DNA from: Anaerolineae bacterium
GTDB taxonomy: Bacteria > Chloroflexota > Anaerolineae > Promineifilales > Promineifilaceae
Assembly (NCBI GenBank): GCA_023954475.1
Contig: JAMLHW010000017.1
Span: 43,128 to 107,127 of the forward strand
Direction: 5' to 3'
DNA length: 64,000 nucleotides
Positions within the stretch are counted from its first letter, which is position 1; the number at the start of each line of letters is the position of its first letter. Shown one piece after another: positions 8,771 through 17,844 of this stretch. The notes beneath the pieces are model-generated. The model was not told the DNA's origin. It did no database searches and saw only the letters and a list, made by a program, of their open reading frames with translations. A program made the translations under genes and the position numbers.

Positions 8771-10063
8771 ATGAGTACAGACACATTGACCGTTACCGAT
8801 AACCGTACCGGTCGCACATACGAATTGCCCATCACCTATGACACCATCAACGCCATGGATCTGCGCAAGATCAAAGTCAATGATGATGATTTTGGCATGA
8901 TGAGCTACGATCCGGGATTCAAAAACACCGCTTCAACCAAGAGTACAATCACCGAAATTGACGGCGACAGAGGCATCTTGCGCTATCGCGGCTATCCCAT
9001 CGAGCAATTGGCCGAACAATCCAACTATCTCGAAGTCGCCTATTTGCTGCTCAATGGCGAACTTCCCACACAAAGCGAATACGACCTGTGGGAATACGAC
9101 GTACTCCACCACACATTTGTCCACGAAAACATCAAATCGTTGATGGAATCATTCCGCTACGACGCCCATCCCATGGCGATGTTTATGGCGACCGTCTCAG
9201 CCATGGCCACCTTTTATCCTGAAGGCCGTGATATCGATGACGCTTTCAACCGCTACAAACAAATCGTGCGCCTGATCGCCAAAGTGCCGACTGTGGCAGC
9301 CTTCTCCTACCGGCACAGCCGCGGTCTGCCGTTTGTCTATCCGGACAACGATTTGAGCTACACCGGCAATTTCCTCAACATGCTCGATAAAATGACGCAG
9401 GTCAAATACACACCCGATCCCGTTCTGGAACGGGCCTTGGATGTGCTTTTCATCTTGCATGCTGACCACGAGCAAAACTGCGGGACAGCCACCATGCGTG
9501 TCATCGGTTCCAGCCATGCTGACCCATATTCGGCGATGGCGGGTGCGGCCGGTGCACTTTACGGCCCACTGCACGGTGGCGCAAACGAAAAAGTGTTGCG
9601 CATGTTGCTTGAAATTGGCGACATCAAAAATGTGCCCGACTTTATCCAAGGCGTCAAGAACCGTGAGCGCTTATTGATGGGCTTCGGCCATCGCGTTTAC
9701 AAGAATTACGATCCGCGCGCACGCATCATCAAAAACATTGCCGATGAGGTTTTTGAGGTGACAGGTAAGAATCCATTGCTCGATATTGCGCTCGAGCTGG
9801 AGCGCATCGCATTGGAAGACGACTTTTTCGTCAGCCGTAATCTCTATCCAAATGTCGACTTCTACTCGGGTCTGATTTATCAGGCGATGAGATTCCCGAT
9901 TGCCATGTTTACTGTCCTGTTTGCGATTCCGCGCACGGTGGGCTGGTTAGCCCAATGGCAGGAAATGCTAACCGATCCGGAGCAAAAAATCGCCCGTCCA
10001 CGCCAGATTTACCTCGGCGAAGGCGCACGCGATTATGTGCCGATGAACGAAAGAGAAGGATAG
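8771..10063 (+). CDS. gltA: citrate synthase (long form)
   Basis: 430 residues. Condenses acetyl-CoA and oxaloacetate to citrate at the entry of the TCA cycle. Seen: GILRYRGYPIEQLAE, HADHEQNCGTATMRVIGSSH, the GPLHGGANEKV block and the catalytic GFGHRVYKNYDPRARIIK block, all in family order; the N-terminal extension of about 50 residues is typical of the type II GltA group. GGAGG is 11 bases upstream of the ATG. A strong terminator follows directly. It is only distantly similar to the divergent 374-residue homologue next door, so the pair is not a recent duplication. The ORF contains no copy of the palindrome common in neighbouring genes. Confidence 0.95.
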   Translation: MSTDTLTVTDNRTGRTYELPITYDTINAMDLRKIKVNDDDFGMMSYDPGFKNTASTKSTITEIDGDRGILRYRGYPIEQLAEQSNYLEVAYLLLNGELPTQSEYDLWEYDVLHHTFVHENIKSLMESFRYDAHPMAMFMATVSAMATFYPEGRDIDDAFNRYKQIVRLIAKVPTVAAFSYRHSRGLPFVYPDNDLSYTGNFLNMLDKMTQVKYTPDPVLERALDVLFILHADHEQNCGTATMRVIGSSHADPYSAMAGAAGALYGPLHGGANEKVLRMLLEIGDIKNVPDFIQGVKNRERLLMGFGHRVYKNYDPRARIIKNIADEVFEVTGKNPLLDIALELERIALEDDFFVSRNLYPNVDFYSGLIYQAMRFPIAMFTVLFAIPRTVGWLAQWQEMLTDPEQKIARPRQIYLGEGARDYVPMNEREG

Positions 10064-10090
10064 TCAGTCCGGTATCGTCTTCAAATAAGA

Positions 10091-10125
10091 ACGGCCAGTA
10101 CTCGAGATGGGTACTGGCCGTTTTT
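10091..10125 (+). terminator. rho-independent terminator after gltA
   Basis: ACGGCCAGTAC pairs perfectly with GTACTGGCCGT (11 bp, 9-base loop), followed by TTTTT. It also separates gltA from the convergent rfbB-like gene. Confidence 0.93.
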
Positions 10126-10158
10126 GATGTTTGAGGCGACTATCGAGTTGCGTTGTCG

Positions 10159-11190
10159 TTATGACGGCGTCGCGTTGCGCAGGCGCTCTTCGTACTGTTG
10201 GCGATAGTAGGCTTTGAATTCCCCGCTCTTGATTTTGCGCCACCACCATTCGTTTTCAGCATACCACTGCACCGTTTTGGCAATGGCTTCGGCCGGCGTG
10301 TGTTCTGGTTCCCAGCCCAGCGCACGGACTTTGGCGACGTTGAGGCTGTAGCGGCGGTCGTGACCGGGACGGTCGGCAACGTGACGGATGAGGATTTTCG
10401 GCCGATTCAGCGTTTCCAGCAAAATCTCCACCATTTCCAAATTCTCCATCTCCGTCCCCGTGCCGACATTGTACGCTTCACCGTATTTTCCCTTGTGCAG
10501 CACGACATCGATGGCTGAGCAATGATCACCGACATATTGATAGTCGCGCATCTGTTTGCCGTCACCATAAACCGGCAGCGGCTCGTAATCAATGGCGTTG
10601 GTGGCAAACAGCGGCACCACTTTCTCAGGATATTGGAACGGGCCGATGTTGTTTGAACCACGCGTAATCGTTACCGGCAAGCCGTACGTCACAAAATACG
10701 CATTGACCATCAAGTCGCCACTGGCTTTGCTCGCGGCATACGGGCTGCGCGGCTCCAGATTATCTGTTTCGACGCTGGAATGGCCGAACGGCACGTGCCC
10801 ATAGACTTCATCAGTTGAAATCTGGTGATACCGTTCCAGGCCAAACGTCTTGGCCGCTTCGAGCAAAACGTAGGTGCCGTAGACATCAGTTTTGATGAAG
10901 GCATCCGGATCGATAATCGAGCGGTCAACGTGGGATTCGGCCGCGAAGTTGACGATGGTGTCGATGCCGAAGCGACGAATCGTGTCGGCGACGGTTTCCG
11001 GATCGCAAATGTCGCCTTTGACAAAATCAAAGCGCGGATCGTCGGAGACAGCGAGCAAGTTGTCCATATTCCCTGCATAGGTCAGTTTATCGTAGACGAT
11101 TATGTTGTAGTCCGGGTATTTTTCGAGCATATAGATGACGAAATTGGCTCCGATAAAGCCTGCTCCACCGGTTACGAGTATATTTTTCAC
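10159..11190 (-). CDS. rfbB: dTDP-glucose 4,6-dehydratase
   Basis: 343 residues, an extended short-chain dehydrogenase that converts dTDP-glucose to dTDP-4-keto-6-deoxyglucose, the first committed step of the dTDP-rhamnose route. Seen: NAD-binding GGAGFIG near residues 8-14, AESHVDRSI, STDEVYG, and the catalytic YAASK. The C-terminal PGHDRRYSLN and WYxxNEWWW are typical RmlB blocks. The start codon is GTG at 11190, with GAGGAAA 8 bases upstream. No other rml genes are in the window, so it may serve another dTDP-sugar. Confidence 0.94.
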   Translation of the reverse strand: MKNILVTGGAGFIGANFVIYMLEKYPDYNIIVYDKLTYAGNMDNLLAVSDDPRFDFVKGDICDPETVADTIRRFGIDTIVNFAAESHVDRSIIDPDAFIKTDVYGTYVLLEAAKTFGLERYHQISTDEVYGHVPFGHSSVETDNLEPRSPYAASKASGDLMVNAYFVTYGLPVTITRGSNNIGPFQYPEKVVPLFATNAIDYEPLPVYGDGKQMRDYQYVGDHCSAIDVVLHKGKYGEAYNVGTGTEMENLEMVEILLETLNRPKILIRHVADRPGHDRRYSLNVAKVRALGWEPEHTPAEAIAKTVQWYAENEWWWRKIKSGEFKAYYRQQYEERLRNATPS

Positions 11191-11398
11191 AGCTGTTTCC
11201 TCACTTTCTCGCGCGTCTTGAAACTGGTCACAAATTTTGTGTCGTTGCGCGAATCAGGTTAGGCAACATTGTAACGCAGGCGATCAGCGCGGCCAATTCA
11301 ATTGAGTCGGAATGCAGTGAACGTTTGGCAAAAGTCACTTGAGGGGAGGTTTTGAGCCGGTCTTCAGGCAAAGCATAATCCGAAAATCGTAGGACAAG

Positions 11399-11432
11399 TG
11401 GGATTGGTTGTACGCTTCAATCGCCAATCCCA
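11399..11432. other. 9-bp perfect inverted repeat downstream of penicillin acylase
   Basis: TGGGATTGG and CCAATCCCA are separated by 16 bases, 20-50 bases beyond the stop of the minus-strand penicillin acylase gene. A T run is lacking, so a terminator role is possible but weak. Nothing else recognisable is seen in the 264-base gap 11191-11454 apart from the rfbB upstream signals. Confidence 0.4.
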
Positions 11433-11454
11433 TTGATCCAAGACCGTGTTTTTG

Positions 11455-13935
11455 CTATTGACTTGCGGGTTGAAGAATGAGCATATCTTTGCCGCGTGCT
11501 GCGACTGCTTCGGCCGAAAACGGCATTGGCGCGTAATCGCCCGCGAGATAGGTTTCGATCATGCTGGTGTAATTGGGATGATACGGATGGCCGCTTTGTC
11601 CCGTGGGGTGGATCAATTCGGCCGAATCAAAATCAGCCAGATCAATAATCATGCGCATCGACGGGTTGGCACGTGCCGCAGCCAACTCGCTGACCGCGAC
11701 GCCATCGGGAGCCATCATATTATCCCAGCCAAAACTGGTTGCATTGACAATTGAGTTGCCGCCGCTGTACGGATACGGCCCGCGATTGACCATGTTTTCG
11801 ATCAACGCGATGCCGCTCTGCCCCAATGGGTCGCTGCCATACGTGACGGTGTGTATCTCGCCCCACTGCCAACGGTCAGGATCGGCAGTGATCTGATTGA
11901 ACCATGCGACCGCATCTTGCAACGCTAACTCGACTTGCTGCGCTTGTGTTTCGACTTCCGGCGTCGACCTGTTGTCCCAGAAAGGATGATCTGGTTTGCC
12001 GGCCAGATCGTGAAACAAAACGCGCACAACACCATTGTTAGTGAGGTAATCTTCAGCTGTGTCGCCCAATTCATCGGTCAAGACGCGCTGCGCCAGGTGC
12101 ATGTAAAACACCTGGAAGATGGCTGCCGGCACGCTGTCGGCGTCGAGTTGACGATCCCATTGACGCAACCGGGTCAGTACTTCAGTCATTTGTGCATCGT
12201 CGCTTGCCAATTGGGCTATGAGCGGCATGTAGCTGTCGGCGAGCAGTTCGTAGTTGTCGTTGTGCATGGCGTGGTACGTTTCGGCCGAAATTGGGCCTGC
12301 CGCTAACGCATCCTCAACCATATCGACAATCCGCTGTGCCCGGTCGCCGTCGGCCCAGTACAACGCCATCGTGTAAGGGTATTGGTCATCGTGAATCGCG
12401 TTGTTGGCCGTCACGATATAGCCTTCTTCGGGGTTCAACAGGCGCGGCATTTCAGCGTACGGAATAAAGCCGTCCCATTCGTATTCGCCGGTCCAGCCGG
12501 GCACAGGTAGGATGCCATCCCAATTCGGCCGAATCGGATAGCGACCGGTCGCCTGATACGCAATGTTGCCTTCCACATCACCATAGACAATGTTTTGACC
12601 CGCCGTGTCCCAATATTGCAGTGCATCGAAAAACTCATCGACGTTCTGCGCTTTATTGAGTTCGATAATCGCTTTCATCTGGCGTGACGGCTCAGCGGCC
12701 GTCCATTGCAACGCCAACGCATCCTGCAATTCGTCGTCGACATTGTTGAGCAAGGGGCCGTGAATCGTCTCGCGCACCGTCAGTTCAACCGGATCGCCGC
12801 CGTTGACTTTGATGATTTCGGTGCGAACGTCCATGTCACGCCATTCACCCATGTATTCGTACTGATTGGGATTGTCGGGGTTGATTTTTTCAATGAACAG
12901 GTCTTGCGTATCGGCCGAAACATTGGTCACGCCCCAAGCGATTTTGTCATTGTGGCCGAGAATCACGCCCGGCACACCCGGCATCGTCACGCCGACAACA
13001 TCAAAACGCCCGCCGTGCAATCCATTTTCATACCAGATCGACGGCATTTGCACGCTCAAATGGGGATCGTCGGCCAATAACGGCAATCCGCTTTCTGTAT
13101 AGTCACCGTTGACAACCCAATTGTTGCTGCCGATACCACTGACATCCCAGCCGAAATCAGCGGGAGCTGTTCCAATCAACTGCGTACTGATAGCCGCCCA
13201 GTCGATATCGTAGTCAGCACGAGTGGCGAATGCAGGTTGTTTGGCGGTGGGGGCGATGATCGGCCGATTATCCGGATAAACCGGAAACAGTTGATCAACC
13301 AGCTCATCGCCCAGCGCATTGCGCATTTCCACTTGCAACAACTCAAAGTCACTGTTGCCGCTGCCGCGCAAATCCCACGCCATCGCCATGCCCCATGCAG
13401 CCGTATCGACCGGCGTCCACGGCTCGATTTCCCATGATTCACCGACTAATTCGAGAATGGTGCGGTTGAGCGACACATTGTCACTATTTTGAGCGATATA
13501 AGCATTGACACCAGCGCTGTAGGCTTCCATTGCCAACAACGTATCGCCGTCATAGGTAGCGGCTGCGGCTTGTGCTTTTTGCGGCCAACCGAGATTGCGC
13601 AAGAATTTGTCGGTTTCAACCATCGGTTCACCGACAATTTCTGACAAACGGGCATTGCCGATGTGCCGCGCCCATTCCATTTGCCAGAAACGATCCTGCG
13701 CATGAGTATAGCCTTGAGCGAAAAACAGGTCGTGCTCATTGGCCGCATAAATATGGGGAATGCCCAAGTCATCGCGAACCACAGTCACTTCGGCCTGAAG
13801 ACCGGGCACATCGATTGTGCCGCTTGTCGTTGGAAACGGCCCACGCACGACGGAAATCAGCCAGATAGAGACGGCTAAAACAAGAAACAAAAACAAGATC
13901 AGTACGGTCAGCAGGATTTTACGACCACGGCTCAT
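11455..13935 (-). CDS. penicillin acylase family protein (Ntn hydrolase)
   Basis: 826 residues. Members hydrolyse amide bonds of penicillins, acyl-homoserine lactones or other N-acyl compounds after self-cleavage of a precursor. Seen: an N-terminal membrane anchor or signal (residues 7-29), the alpha-chain block RDDLGIPHIYAANEHDLFFA, and the beta-chain start at GS with Ser270 followed by NNWVV, the expected N-terminal nucleophile exposed by autocleavage. The beta chain carries LADDPHL and GHNDKIAWGVTN. It should act outside the cytoplasmic membrane. It is divergent from the secreted protein gene at 14115. Natural substrate is unknown. Confidence 0.92.
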   Translation of the reverse strand: MSRGRKILLTVLILFLFLVLAVSIWLISVVRGPFPTTSGTIDVPGLQAEVTVVRDDLGIPHIYAANEHDLFFAQGYTHAQDRFWQMEWARHIGNARLSEIVGEPMVETDKFLRNLGWPQKAQAAAATYDGDTLLAMEAYSAGVNAYIAQNSDNVSLNRTILELVGESWEIEPWTPVDTAAWGMAMAWDLRGSGNSDFELLQVEMRNALGDELVDQLFPVYPDNRPIIAPTAKQPAFATRADYDIDWAAISTQLIGTAPADFGWDVSGIGSNNWVVNGDYTESGLPLLADDPHLSVQMPSIWYENGLHGGRFDVVGVTMPGVPGVILGHNDKIAWGVTNVSADTQDLFIEKINPDNPNQYEYMGEWRDMDVRTEIIKVNGGDPVELTVRETIHGPLLNNVDDELQDALALQWTAAEPSRQMKAIIELNKAQNVDEFFDALQYWDTAGQNIVYGDVEGNIAYQATGRYPIRPNWDGILPVPGWTGEYEWDGFIPYAEMPRLLNPEEGYIVTANNAIHDDQYPYTMALYWADGDRAQRIVDMVEDALAAGPISAETYHAMHNDNYELLADSYMPLIAQLASDDAQMTEVLTRLRQWDRQLDADSVPAAIFQVFYMHLAQRVLTDELGDTAEDYLTNNGVVRVLFHDLAGKPDHPFWDNRSTPEVETQAQQVELALQDAVAWFNQITADPDRWQWGEIHTVTYGSDPLGQSGIALIENMVNRGPYPYSGGNSIVNATSFGWDNMMAPDGVAVSELAAARANPSMRMIIDLADFDSAELIHPTGQSGHPYHPNYTSMIETYLAGDYAPMPFSAEAVAARGKDMLILQPASQ

Positions 13936-14114
13936 GGGTCATCTCCTAAACTTGTAACAGAATGTTGTCTTGACTGGTGTTATTTGGCTCGACCCATCAC
14001 ACCAAATGATTACTCAGTTGTAGCATGGCCTCCTCCGGCATGCAATGCAAATCTGGTGCGGGTTTCCTTTATGGCCCAAAACACCTACAATGGCATACAT
14101 CGGAGGAGATTTTT

Positions 14115-15245
14115 ATGAAGAAAGTGACTGTATTGGCTATTTTGTTACTGGTTTTGTTGGTGACTGTGGTGTTGGTTTCGGCCGAATCACCTGATCCGCT
14201 CCCAATTAACTGGCAAAAGGTACTTGCCGACGATCTCAAATCGGCCGAAATTCCGACTGAACCATGTGACGTGGACGCCAACCTGCTCGTCAATCCATCC
14301 TTTGAAGGCCAATATGCAGCGTGGATTCCGCCCAACGGCCATCCAGACTGCCCGGCCGGGATTTGCACAACAGCGCAAATGGCCGGCGGCTGGACACCAT
14401 TCTGGCGTTCGTTCAGCGGCGATCCGGATGACACCGACGTCAATCCTGAATACAAACCGGCCGAAAGCGAATTCTTTCCCAATCGCGTGCACAGCGGAGA
14501 GCGTGCGCAACAATATTTCACATTCTATCGCACACACGAGGCCGGTCTGCTGCAGCAAGTCAGCGGCCTGACACCGGGCGTGACCTATTGTTTCAGCATC
14601 TGGGGGCATTCGTGGTCAGATGGCGACGACGACGGCGTTTCAGGGCCGCAATTCGGCATTTTGCAACAAAAAGTGGGCATCGATCCGACCGGCGGCGACG
14701 ATTGGCGCAGCAATGACATCATCTGGTCGGCCGAACGGGAACAGTACGACGAATTCGGTTTGTTCAAAATTGAGGTCGAAGCACAATCAGAGATAATTAC
14801 AGTATACGCGTATTCCAATCCGGTATGGTCGGTCAAACACAACGATGTCTACTGGGATGACGCTGTGTTGTCGAGCGAAGGGCCAGCAGGAGCGACCTTG
14901 AGCATCTCCCCGGCTTCGCATGCGCTTTGGGCAGAAGTGGATAATCCGGACGTGATCTCGGCCGAATCGACTATCGATATCGCCAATGCCATGACCGAAA
15001 CATGGCAGGCTGTACTGGAACCGGGCGGCACATTTGTGCCTGACGTTTCACCATTAAGCGGCGATCCCGGCGATGATCTTACCCTGACCGTCGACACGAT
15101 TGGCATGCCCGTTGGCGTCTACACAGCCTCCGTGACAATCGTGACCGATCCGCCTATCAGTGATTCTCCGGGAACAGTTGCGTTGGAACTTTACGTCGTT
15201 GAGGAAATTAATACGGCGTTTGCGCCTGTCGTGGCAAGGCCATAA
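14115..15245 (+). CDS. secreted protein with carbohydrate-binding-like and BACON-like domains
   Basis: 376 residues from ATG at 14115, chosen because GGAGGAG lies 6 bases upstream and the protein then begins with a clean signal peptide (MKKVTVLAILLLV, cleavage near VSAES). Residues about 45-260 start with NLLVNPSFEG and end VYWDDAVL, the usual bounds of a CBM_4_9/galactose-binding-like jelly roll. The C-terminal 110 residues (LSISPASHALWA to ALELYVV) resemble the immunoglobulin-like BACON/DUF repeats with LPVGVYTASVTI-type strands. No catalytic motif is visible, so it is probably an extracellular binding protein. A terminator follows. Confidence 0.8.
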   Translation: MKKVTVLAILLLVLLVTVVLVSAESPDPLPINWQKVLADDLKSAEIPTEPCDVDANLLVNPSFEGQYAAWIPPNGHPDCPAGICTTAQMAGGWTPFWRSFSGDPDDTDVNPEYKPAESEFFPNRVHSGERAQQYFTFYRTHEAGLLQQVSGLTPGVTYCFSIWGHSWSDGDDDGVSGPQFGILQQKVGIDPTGGDDWRSNDIIWSAEREQYDEFGLFKIEVEAQSEIITVYAYSNPVWSVKHNDVYWDDAVLSSEGPAGATLSISPASHALWAEVDNPDVISAESTIDIANAMTETWQAVLEPGGTFVPDVSPLSGDPGDDLTLTVDTIGMPVGVYTASVTIVTDPPISDSPGTVALELYVVEEINTAFAPVVARP

Positions 15246-15265
15246 CACCTGTGGCCAAAACAAAG

Positions 15266-15305
15266 ACATCCGGTTCCTGGACGGAAGCGGATGTTTGCGT
15301 GTTTT
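15266..15305 (+). terminator. rho-independent terminator of the secreted protein gene
   Basis: A 12-bp stem with one mismatch (ACATCCGGTTCC with GGAAGCGGATGT) and a 5-base loop is followed by TTGCGTGTTTTT. It lies between the secreted protein gene and convergent tatA. Confidence 0.8.
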
Positions 15306-15341
15306 TATTCAGTTCGCCGACCGGTTTCGGCCGAAACGACA

Positions 15342-15530
15342 TCATTCACTACTTTCCGGGCTTTTTTCTGCGTCTTTTTCGCCGTCGTTCTTGCCTTCAT
15401 TGACGCCTTCGCGGAACGCCTTGATACCTTGACCCAGCTCACCACCAATTTTGCTGATGCGGCCAACGCCAAAAATCAGCACGACAATGACCAAAATGAT
15501 TATCAGTTCCCAGCCACCTAGACCTGCCAT
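15342..15530 (-). CDS. tatA: Sec-independent translocase subunit TatA/TatE
   Basis: 62 residues. It has the TatA pattern: a short periplasmic start, one membrane helix (WELIIILVIVVLIFGVGRI), an amphipathic helix (KIGGELGQGIKAFREGV) and a charged Glu/Lys/Asp tail. TatA oligomers form the pore that exports folded, twin-arginine proteins. AGGAGT is 8 bases upstream of the ATG. No tatC is near. Length is slightly short but within range. Confidence 0.93.
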   Translation of the reverse strand: MAGLGGWELIIILVIVVLIFGVGRISKIGGELGQGIKAFREGVNEGKNDGEKDAEKSPESSE

Positions 15531-15667
15531 AACAGCAACTCCTCACAAATTTAACCATGCAAGCCTTTCAACCGGCACAGTTCTTCACAGTTAACGGCAT
15601 TATAGCACTGGTGTACCGCCTTGCAACCGCTATTGCTTCGCATCTTGCGCAATGCTAAACTAACTCC

Positions 15668-17287
15668 ATGTCACTATCCCTCTCTCGCAAATGGCGGCCC
15701 GCCCGTTTCGCCGATGTCGTCGGCCAGGAACATGTTACCCAAACATTGCAAAACGCATTGATTGGGAATCGAATCGGGCACGCTTATTTGTTTTGCGGAC
15801 CACGCGGCACAGGCAAGACGACGACAGCACGTCTGCTCGCCAAAGCAGTCAATTGTCTGCATGAGGACGTGGCGCAGCGACCTGACAACACATGTCATAT
15901 CTGTCTCAGCATCAGCGAAGGCCGCTTTCTCGATTTGATTGAAATCGATGCCGCTTCCAATACAGGTGTGGATGACATTCGCGATTTGCGTGAAAAGGTC
16001 AATTTTTCGCCGAGCGAAGGTCAGTACAAAGTGTACATCATCGACGAAGTACACATGTTGTCTACGGCGGCGTTCAATGCCCTGCTCAAAACGCTGGAAG
16101 AACCGCCGCCACATGTGATCTTTGTATTGGCAACGACGGAAGAGCATAAAGTTCCAATTACGATTAAATCGCGCTGTCAGCAGTTCAATTTTCGCCTGTT
16201 AAGCATACCGGAAATTATCGGCCGATTACAATTTCTCACCACAGAAGAACAGATCACCATCGAGCCGGACGCTTTATCACTGATCGCCCGCGAAGGAGCC
16301 GGCAGCATTCGCGATGCCGAAAGCCTGCTCGACCAACTCGTCACCGCACCCGGTGCAACCATCACGCTCAACCGTGCGCAGCAGGTATTGGGCACAGCAT
16401 CTTCGCTGGCTGTTCGCACCTTGACCAATGCATGGCTTGATAATGACACCGCTGCCGGATTGAAGCTGATTCACGATGCGCTGGCTTCCGGCACAGATGC
16501 ACGGCAGTTTTGCCGCCAAATGGTCACCTATTTACGACAACTGCTGTTGCTGCACACAGCGGGTCAACAACTCGGCTTTGCCGTGGCGGCAGATCAGTTG
16601 GCTGCCATGCAGGTGCAAGCACAACGCGCTGATCGCAAGCGGCTGATTGACGCGATCAAACAATTCAATCAGGCAGCAACGCAGCCGACCAGCAATTGGC
16701 AACCGCAACTGCCGCTGGAATTGGCATTTATCGAGTCGGTGGCCGGCACTGCCATGCTGCCGCTGCAACCCAGTCCGCCGCCACAAGCTGTTGCAACAGA
16801 GCAAAAGACGAGCAAACCGTCGCCCGCGCCGACCGCTGCTGTCGTTGAGTCGCGCCGGGAAACGCCGCCGGAAATTGCTGTTGAACCATTATCGGCCGAA
16901 TCAGCATCAGAGACTGACGAGTCAGAGGAAGCGGAGTTGCCGGCCGGCCCACTGACAATGGCGGGCATCCTCAGTGTTTGGCCGGACGTTATTCAGGAAG
17001 TGCGCAAACGCGACCGCAACATTCCTGCCTTTTTGGCGCAGTGTCAACCGCTGGCAATTGAAGGTGATACTGTCATTCTGGGGTTTGAGTATCCGATTCT
17101 GCGCGACAAATTTGAAAGCAACCCGCGTGCCACGACGATTGTCGGTGAGGTATTGTCACAGCTAATCAACCGCAAATGCCTCGTTCGGTCTGTCAACAAC
17201 GCTCAGTATTCGCCCCGTGACATCAGCAAAGCTGATTTTGAAGCGTTGGCTCAGGAACTGGGCGGTGTCGTCCGCGACAACGGCTAA
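15668..17287 (+). CDS. dnaX: DNA polymerase III subunit gamma/tau
   Basis: 539 residues, the clamp-loader ATPase. Seen: Walker A GPRGTGKT (44-51), Walker B IIDEVHM (Asp126), the sensor region LATTEEHKVP and the SRC motif (KSRCQQF). The zinc module has only three visible Cys (63, 76, 79) where four are usual. The middle is a Pro/Ala/Glu-rich linker (about 365-430) ending in a C-terminal tau-like domain. It is followed 11 bases later by a Nudix gene. A palindrome copy falls in the linker, where it adds SAES. Confidence 0.95.
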   Translation: MSLSLSRKWRPARFADVVGQEHVTQTLQNALIGNRIGHAYLFCGPRGTGKTTTARLLAKAVNCLHEDVAQRPDNTCHICLSISEGRFLDLIEIDAASNTGVDDIRDLREKVNFSPSEGQYKVYIIDEVHMLSTAAFNALLKTLEEPPPHVIFVLATTEEHKVPITIKSRCQQFNFRLLSIPEIIGRLQFLTTEEQITIEPDALSLIAREGAGSIRDAESLLDQLVTAPGATITLNRAQQVLGTASSLAVRTLTNAWLDNDTAAGLKLIHDALASGTDARQFCRQMVTYLRQLLLLHTAGQQLGFAVAADQLAAMQVQAQRADRKRLIDAIKQFNQAATQPTSNWQPQLPLELAFIESVAGTAMLPLQPSPPPQAVATEQKTSKPSPAPTAAVVESRRETPPEIAVEPLSAESASETDESEEAELPAGPLTMAGILSVWPDVIQEVRKRDRNIPAFLAQCQPLAIEGDTVILGFEYPILRDKFESNPRATTIVGEVLSQLINRKCLVRSVNNAQYSPRDISKADFEALAQELGGVVRDNG

Positions 17288-17298
17288 ACCGCATCCAC

Positions 17299-17838
17299 AT
17301 GTCCACCAATCCACAATCTGATCAGGCCGGGCGCGTTGTCTGGCACCAAGGCTCATGGCAATTGGAAGCCGAATCTGTCACGCTGCCGGACGGCACAGTC
17401 GTCGAACGGGCGTATGTCAACCATCCTGGAGCCGTGGTACTCGTGCCGCTGCTGGGCAACACGGTACTCATGCTGGCGCAATACCGCCTGCCGTTCAAAC
17501 GCACAATGCTGGAACTGCCGGCCGGCACACGGTTGTCTGATGAGTCATGGCTGGCTTGTGCGCAGCGGGAACTGCGCGAGGAAACGGGGTATCGGGCGGC
17601 ACGCTTCACGCCATTGGGTGAGATCTTGCCGATTTTGTCCTATTCAAATGAGGTGTTGGCGATCTATCTGGCTGAGGAATTGACGCCTGATCCGCTGCCG
17701 ATGGATGCTGACGAACAGATCGAAATTCGGCCGATGTCCCTTATGAAACTGATAGACATGGCACATAACGGCGACTTGCAGGACGCCAAAAGCATCGTCG
17801 CCATCCTGCGCGCGGCGCGACACCTGAACGCATTTTAA
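17299..17838 (+). CDS. Nudix hydrolase, ADP-ribose pyrophosphatase-like
   Basis: 179 residues. It carries a complete Nudix box: Gly, five residues, Glu, seven residues, then RELREETGY, the metal-binding loop-helix-loop. The N-terminal VNHPGAVVLVPLLGN and GAxxP layout match the ADP-ribose pyrophosphatase subgroup that cleaves nucleoside diphosphate sugars. The gene starts 11 bases after dnaX and is probably cotranscribed. It ends 6 bases before the convergent Lon-like gene. A second Nudix protein of the same group lies at 52717. Confidence 0.9.
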   Translation: MSTNPQSDQAGRVVWHQGSWQLEAESVTLPDGTVVERAYVNHPGAVVLVPLLGNTVLMLAQYRLPFKRTMLELPAGTRLSDESWLACAQRELREETGYRAARFTPLGEILPILSYSNEVLAIYLAEELTPDPLPMDADEQIEIRPMSLMKLIDMAHNGDLQDAKSIVAILRAARHLNAF

Positions 17839-17844
17839 CAACGA

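Noticed and set aside
11399..11432. Inverted repeat as a terminator of penicillin acylase
   Set aside because: The loop is long (16 bases) and there is no T run on the transcribed strand, so it is listed only as an inverted repeat.
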